64,000 nucleotides of DNA, taken from the NCBI GenBank assembly GCA_905178155.1, contig CAJINV010000005.1, positions 1,638,438 through 1,702,437 on the forward strand, in the 5' to 3' direction. Origin of the DNA: Amoebophrya sp. A120 (Eukaryota; Sar; Dinophyceae; Syndiniales; Amoebophryaceae). Positions 60,931 to 64,000 of this stretch are shown piece after piece. Position numbers and translations under genes: made by a program. The notes under the pieces are model-generated. The model was given only the letters and a program-made list of their open reading frames with translations. It made no database searches and was not told the DNA's origin. Positions within the stretch are counted from its first letter, which is position 1, and each line of letters opens with the position of its first letter.

Positions 60931-63900
60931 TCAATTTAGAAAGTTCAGCAGCAGCTTTATCTTCTCATCCGCCTGGGCCAGTTGCGTCAAACTTTGTTTG
61001 TGCGGCAAGAGCTGCTGCTTCACATGCTGTTTGTAATCCGGGATCTCGCGAATCATGTAGTCTCCACCGTCCGCGCCGTTATGCATCACAAAAGTACAAT
61101 CGCACTATCATGACCATATTGAGGTTGAGAAATTGCATCACATATTTTTTTAGCAACAAACTGGAATTCATGCTGCTGCAGCAGCAGGAGCAGCTTTATC
61201 ACGTAATGAAAAAGAAACTCTGGTAGTTGTACCAACATGCAGTGTATCGATAAATGCAATCTACACGAGTACTAGAAGTCCGATACAACTTTTGTACAAC
61301 AGGATAAGCGTCGGCGTTCGACAGTTTGGAGTTATCCACAGAAAAAAACCCATCCACATCCATTTTTTGCATGACAAACGCAGGATTTTATGTATGTTTT
61401 GCATGACAAATTGGATGTGGATGGGTGTTTTTTCCTGGATAGGAGTACGTGCCTTCGTACACCGTTTGTCCGAAGGTTGGGTCCTCGGCCGCGCCCGGGC
61501 CGTATCCTGTGCAAAAGTGTCTGGGTCTGGAAGATTCTGCGACTTGTCATGCACGTTTTGCATGGGCCATGATGTCTGTGATACATGCCCTAGCATCACA
61601 GACTTTTTGAGGGCTCTGTGATGGCTATTCCGCATGGCAAATGCCCTCTCCGCGTAGCCAAAATTGCATCCCCTTTGCTGCTTATGCAATACAGATTCTT
61701 TTGGAATCCAAATGCAGCATCACAAGTTCGGATTCTTCCAGACCCAGACATTTTTACATTTGATAGGCCGCCCGCCAGGCTGATGTCGGGGATGCCGGGT
61801 ATGCTGACCGCGGGCGTGAGGAGCTGCTGCGCGGACACGACCGAGGAGCTACTCAAGCTGGCGACGCCGAGGAGTTGCGCGAGCTTCACGCACGCAACTT
61901 TCCCGTCCACCCCCTGCTGGAAGAGCAGCTGAGTCAGGGCCACCGCAGCGATTTTACGTTCCGGCGGGGTCTGCATCAAGTCCAGCGCCGCCATCCACAC
62001 GTTCGTCATGATCTGCTGAAACAACCCAGGTTGCATGCGTTCGAGGATGTCGCGGAGGCTCGCCGCGCCACGCTTCCACTGTTTTTTCGTTTATTTTCAT
62101 GTGAAAAAGACCTTCGAAGATCTTCATTTTTATCCGGGTCGTGACTGAGTAGAAGTCCTGCTAGCGTGGTCGCTTGTTGTGCATGTGTTTGCATAATATG
62201 ACGTATACTTTGAATCGCATCTATGGGTCTACGTCAATCTCTATTACTTCTATTTGCTCAAAAAAATCATAAACTTGTCTCCATGATGTTGATACCACGA
62301 AAATACTGGCCGCCAGCACGAAGTGCTTCTTCATCCGGACGTCGCTTTTCCTTGACATCAGTGCGGTTAGTGCAACCTTGAAAATGACGTCCACTGTGGA
62401 GGAATACATTTCGAAGGGGAGGTACGCGAACACCGCACCGAGCAGGTCGAAGGCCATGCCCTCCGTTTTTCGGTTGTTCAAGGTTCCTTCGAACCTCTTC
62501 AGAATCTCCCCCATGTTCTGCTGCAACAGCGCGCGGAAGTGCTCGTGCCGCGAGAGGTAGCTTTTCAGAAACCGAACCAAGGCGGGGATGTTCGGGTGCT
62601 TCGTCCAAAACTCGAGATGCATCAAAGTTTGGAACAGCTGGGAGTACACGGGTTTCACCTGGAGTAGGTGGGGTTGTAAAAATAACATCGGGATAGTGGG
62701 TCATAATTATTTTGGTGTTGACGGTGATGTTCATCCTGGCACATGGAAACCCTGTTCCTGTTCCCAACGCCACCAAAGCTTCAACCGTGCGGCGGTCTAG
62801 GTCTTCATCAAGCGAAAAAAATAATTCAAAAAAAGTTGTAGTTAAAAACCGTATCGGGCAAAACATCAGAAACAGAATCCCACATCGTATAATTTGGTTT
62901 TGCTTTTTACCTCCTTCGTCGAGTCCAGTAGCAATCCGAGCACCTGGAAGACGTACGGTAGGAAATCTTTCATCACCTCCCCCTGAAGGATGAACCCGCA
63001 CACCTTCAGCATCTGCCCCTCGACCTCGTCTAGCTTGCCCGTCGGTTGTGTATGCACCGCAACTACAACCATGTCTTTGTGTGTCCCCCGGGTCTGGAAA
63101 ATAATGAAAATGATCCTCATAATCAATCAATGCAAGGTTTAGGTTTGTCATGGTTTTTATGCTCCGCGCGTATAACAACAATTCTACTGAAGCGGTCTGT
63201 CACGTACAGTACCCAAAGGCCCCATCATGATGCCTCTGTCAAGCCCAAACGCACTTATAATGGAGATGCGAAACAGACAAACCCTGCCACAAGAAACTCA
63301 AAAATTTGTCATGCTTGTCCGTCAATTGCGGCGTGCGCGCGCTGCTCGTGGTCGTGGTCAACCAGCAGCACAATTTTCCAGATATTGACCCAGACTACAT
63401 GATGATAGTTGCGATGCATAATGTGCGACCTTGATGATGACCGCCACGCCCTCGAAGAGAAAGTGGGCGAACGACGGGTGTTTCGGATTTGCCGCAATTT
63501 GTTCCAGGAGCTGCGTCGACTTCTGCAGCATGGGCACCGCGATATCGCCGGCCGAGTGTTTGAGGAACAGAAAAATGCGGACGATGCACCGCATCAAATA
63601 CTCGTTCTGTTCGATTCCCCTTTTCTCCGTCAAGATGTTCACCATGGGCTCGAGCGCGGTTCTGAGCAAGGCGGACAGCTGCTGGGGCTGGAACTTCAGG
63701 TTCCCAACAATAGTTTGCGGTGTTTGCGTTTGGTTCGCCCCACCACTGCTCACGTTGCTGTTTGCCGTGCCCATTTCCCTCACCATGATGATCTTCTCGA
63801 TCGCGTGCGCGGCGCATCACGGTGCACAACTGTCCCTCACGACGGAGCCCCCTCATTTGTCATGCTTAACAGACTTCTGCGCTACCTAGCCCGGGCAGCA

Positions 63901-64000
63901 GGTTCGGGTTTAATTATAGGGAGACCTCCCTTTGGTTTTCATGCAAAATGTCCAACACGCGACCCTTTTCTTCTTGGCAGGGCGTGCATGGCAAGTTCAT
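60931..64000 (-). CDS. CSE1L: Exportin-2 / CSE1 (importin-alpha re-export receptor), 5' end off the window
   Basis: Exportin-2 returns importin-alpha to the cytoplasm with RanGTP and is built of HEAT repeats. The exon at 63421-63813 has NEYLMRCIVRIFLFLKHSAG and HPSFAHFLFEGVAVIIK, matching the CSE1 central-to-C-terminal region. Then PTGKLDEVEGQML, FLPYVFQVLGLLLDSTKE and, after an ordinary intron, VYSQLFQTLMHLEFW followed by NIPALVRFLKSYL, a CSE1 hallmark. The next exon reads LRDILERMQPGLFQQIMTN and ERKIAAVALTQLL. The C-terminal exons join through introners as SLAGGPGAAEDPTFGQ, EGTYSKLSNADA and GGDYMIREIPDYKQHVKQQ, ending KLLLNFLN at the stop at 60931-60933. The right edge lies in a family E introner, so the N-terminal half is missing. 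Confidence 0.9.
61080..61306. mobile_element. Introner, family A copy 9 (diverged)
   Basis: CATCACAAAAGTACAATCG and CCGATACAACTTTTGTACAA ends, related to family A. Duplication unclear. Near the C-terminus of exportin-2. Confidence 0.75.
61333..61441. mobile_element. Introner, family H, only 109 bp
   Basis: AAACCCATCCACATCCA pairs with TGGATGTGGATGGGTGTTT. Exact duplication GGAGT. Two TTTTGCATGACAAA motifs inside. It is the shortest introner in the window and close to a bare hairpin. Removal reads EGTYSKLSNAD. Confidence 0.93.
61503..61765. mobile_element. Introner, family B copy 12
   Basis: TGTCTGGGTCTGGAAG and CTTCCAGACCCAGACA ends. Exact duplication GGCCG. Very close in sequence to the copy at 20104-20367. 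Removal reads SLAGGPGAAED. Confidence 0.93.
63051..63420. mobile_element. Introner, family B copy 13
   Basis: CGCAACTACAACCATGTC at one end pairs with ATGATGATAGTTGCG at the other. Duplication TTGTG/ATGTG. Removal reads IIKVAHPTGKLDEVE in exportin-2. Confidence 0.85.
63815..64000. mobile_element. Introner, family E copy 5, cut by window edge
   Basis: CATCACGGTGCACAACTGTCC matches a family E end, followed by CTCATTTGTCATGC as in the copies at 40310 and 56460. The other end lies beyond the window. Confidence 0.75.

Noticed and set aside
105-63420. Repeated GCATGACAAAT-type sequences seen as a CRISPR or dispersed satellite
   Set aside because: Spacing is irregular, copies are inverted within elements, and they map to introner families with target duplications.

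Overview
The window is nuclear DNA of a eukaryote, most likely a syndinian dinoflagellate of the Amoebophrya type. That is an inference from mid-GC, intron-rich genes full of introner elements, a flagellar IFT27 gene, a PKG with several cyclic-nucleotide domains, and the absence of bacterial operon features. Other introner-rich protists are not excluded. No tRNA, rRNA or CRISPR was recognised, and no spliced-leader sequence was identified.

Layout (every supported gene is on the minus strand, so genes read right to left): exportin-2/CSE1 3' part (60931-64000, runs off the right edge); an unrecognised multi-exon gene (56057-59929); IFT27 small GTPase (50874-54938); an acidic gene split by a 1.2-kb insertion (47260-49486), with a doubtful exon to its right (49659-50040); a possible secreted protein (46281-46643); a four-segment membrane protein with a dilysine tail (44860-45893); two tightly packed unknown genes (40150-43289 and 38489-40122, 27 nt apart); a 12.67-kb Ty1/copia-order LTR retrotransposon (25469-38138); a cGMP-dependent protein kinase (15002-22962); a nearly 6-kb single-exon gene (5783-11725); a coiled-coil-like gene (3301-5606); and a Cys-rich protein running off the left edge (1-2046).

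The outstanding feature is a set of 39 introner elements in at least nine sequence families (called A to I here). They differ in their terminal inverted repeats but share one design: ends of the form TA(T)...(A)TA, a 5-bp target duplication (exact at 21 loci, 4 of 5 bases at 12 more), and internal copies of a GCAT(G/T/C)ACAAAT-like motif. Removing the element plus one copy of the duplication restores conserved reading frames exactly, for example in the PKG kinase domain, IFT27 and exportin-2. They therefore behave as transposon-made introns, and most do not offer GT-AG ends. One element (24532-24847) lies outside any recognised gene. Two insertions of about 1.2 kb carry GC-rich sequence unlike its surroundings. 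Ordinary GT-AG introns occur in the same genes.

The retrotransposon carries a DUF4326 domain, an unusual passenger, and is decaying: its gag and RT regions are frameshifted and the RT active-site box is altered, although the LTRs are still about 97% identical.
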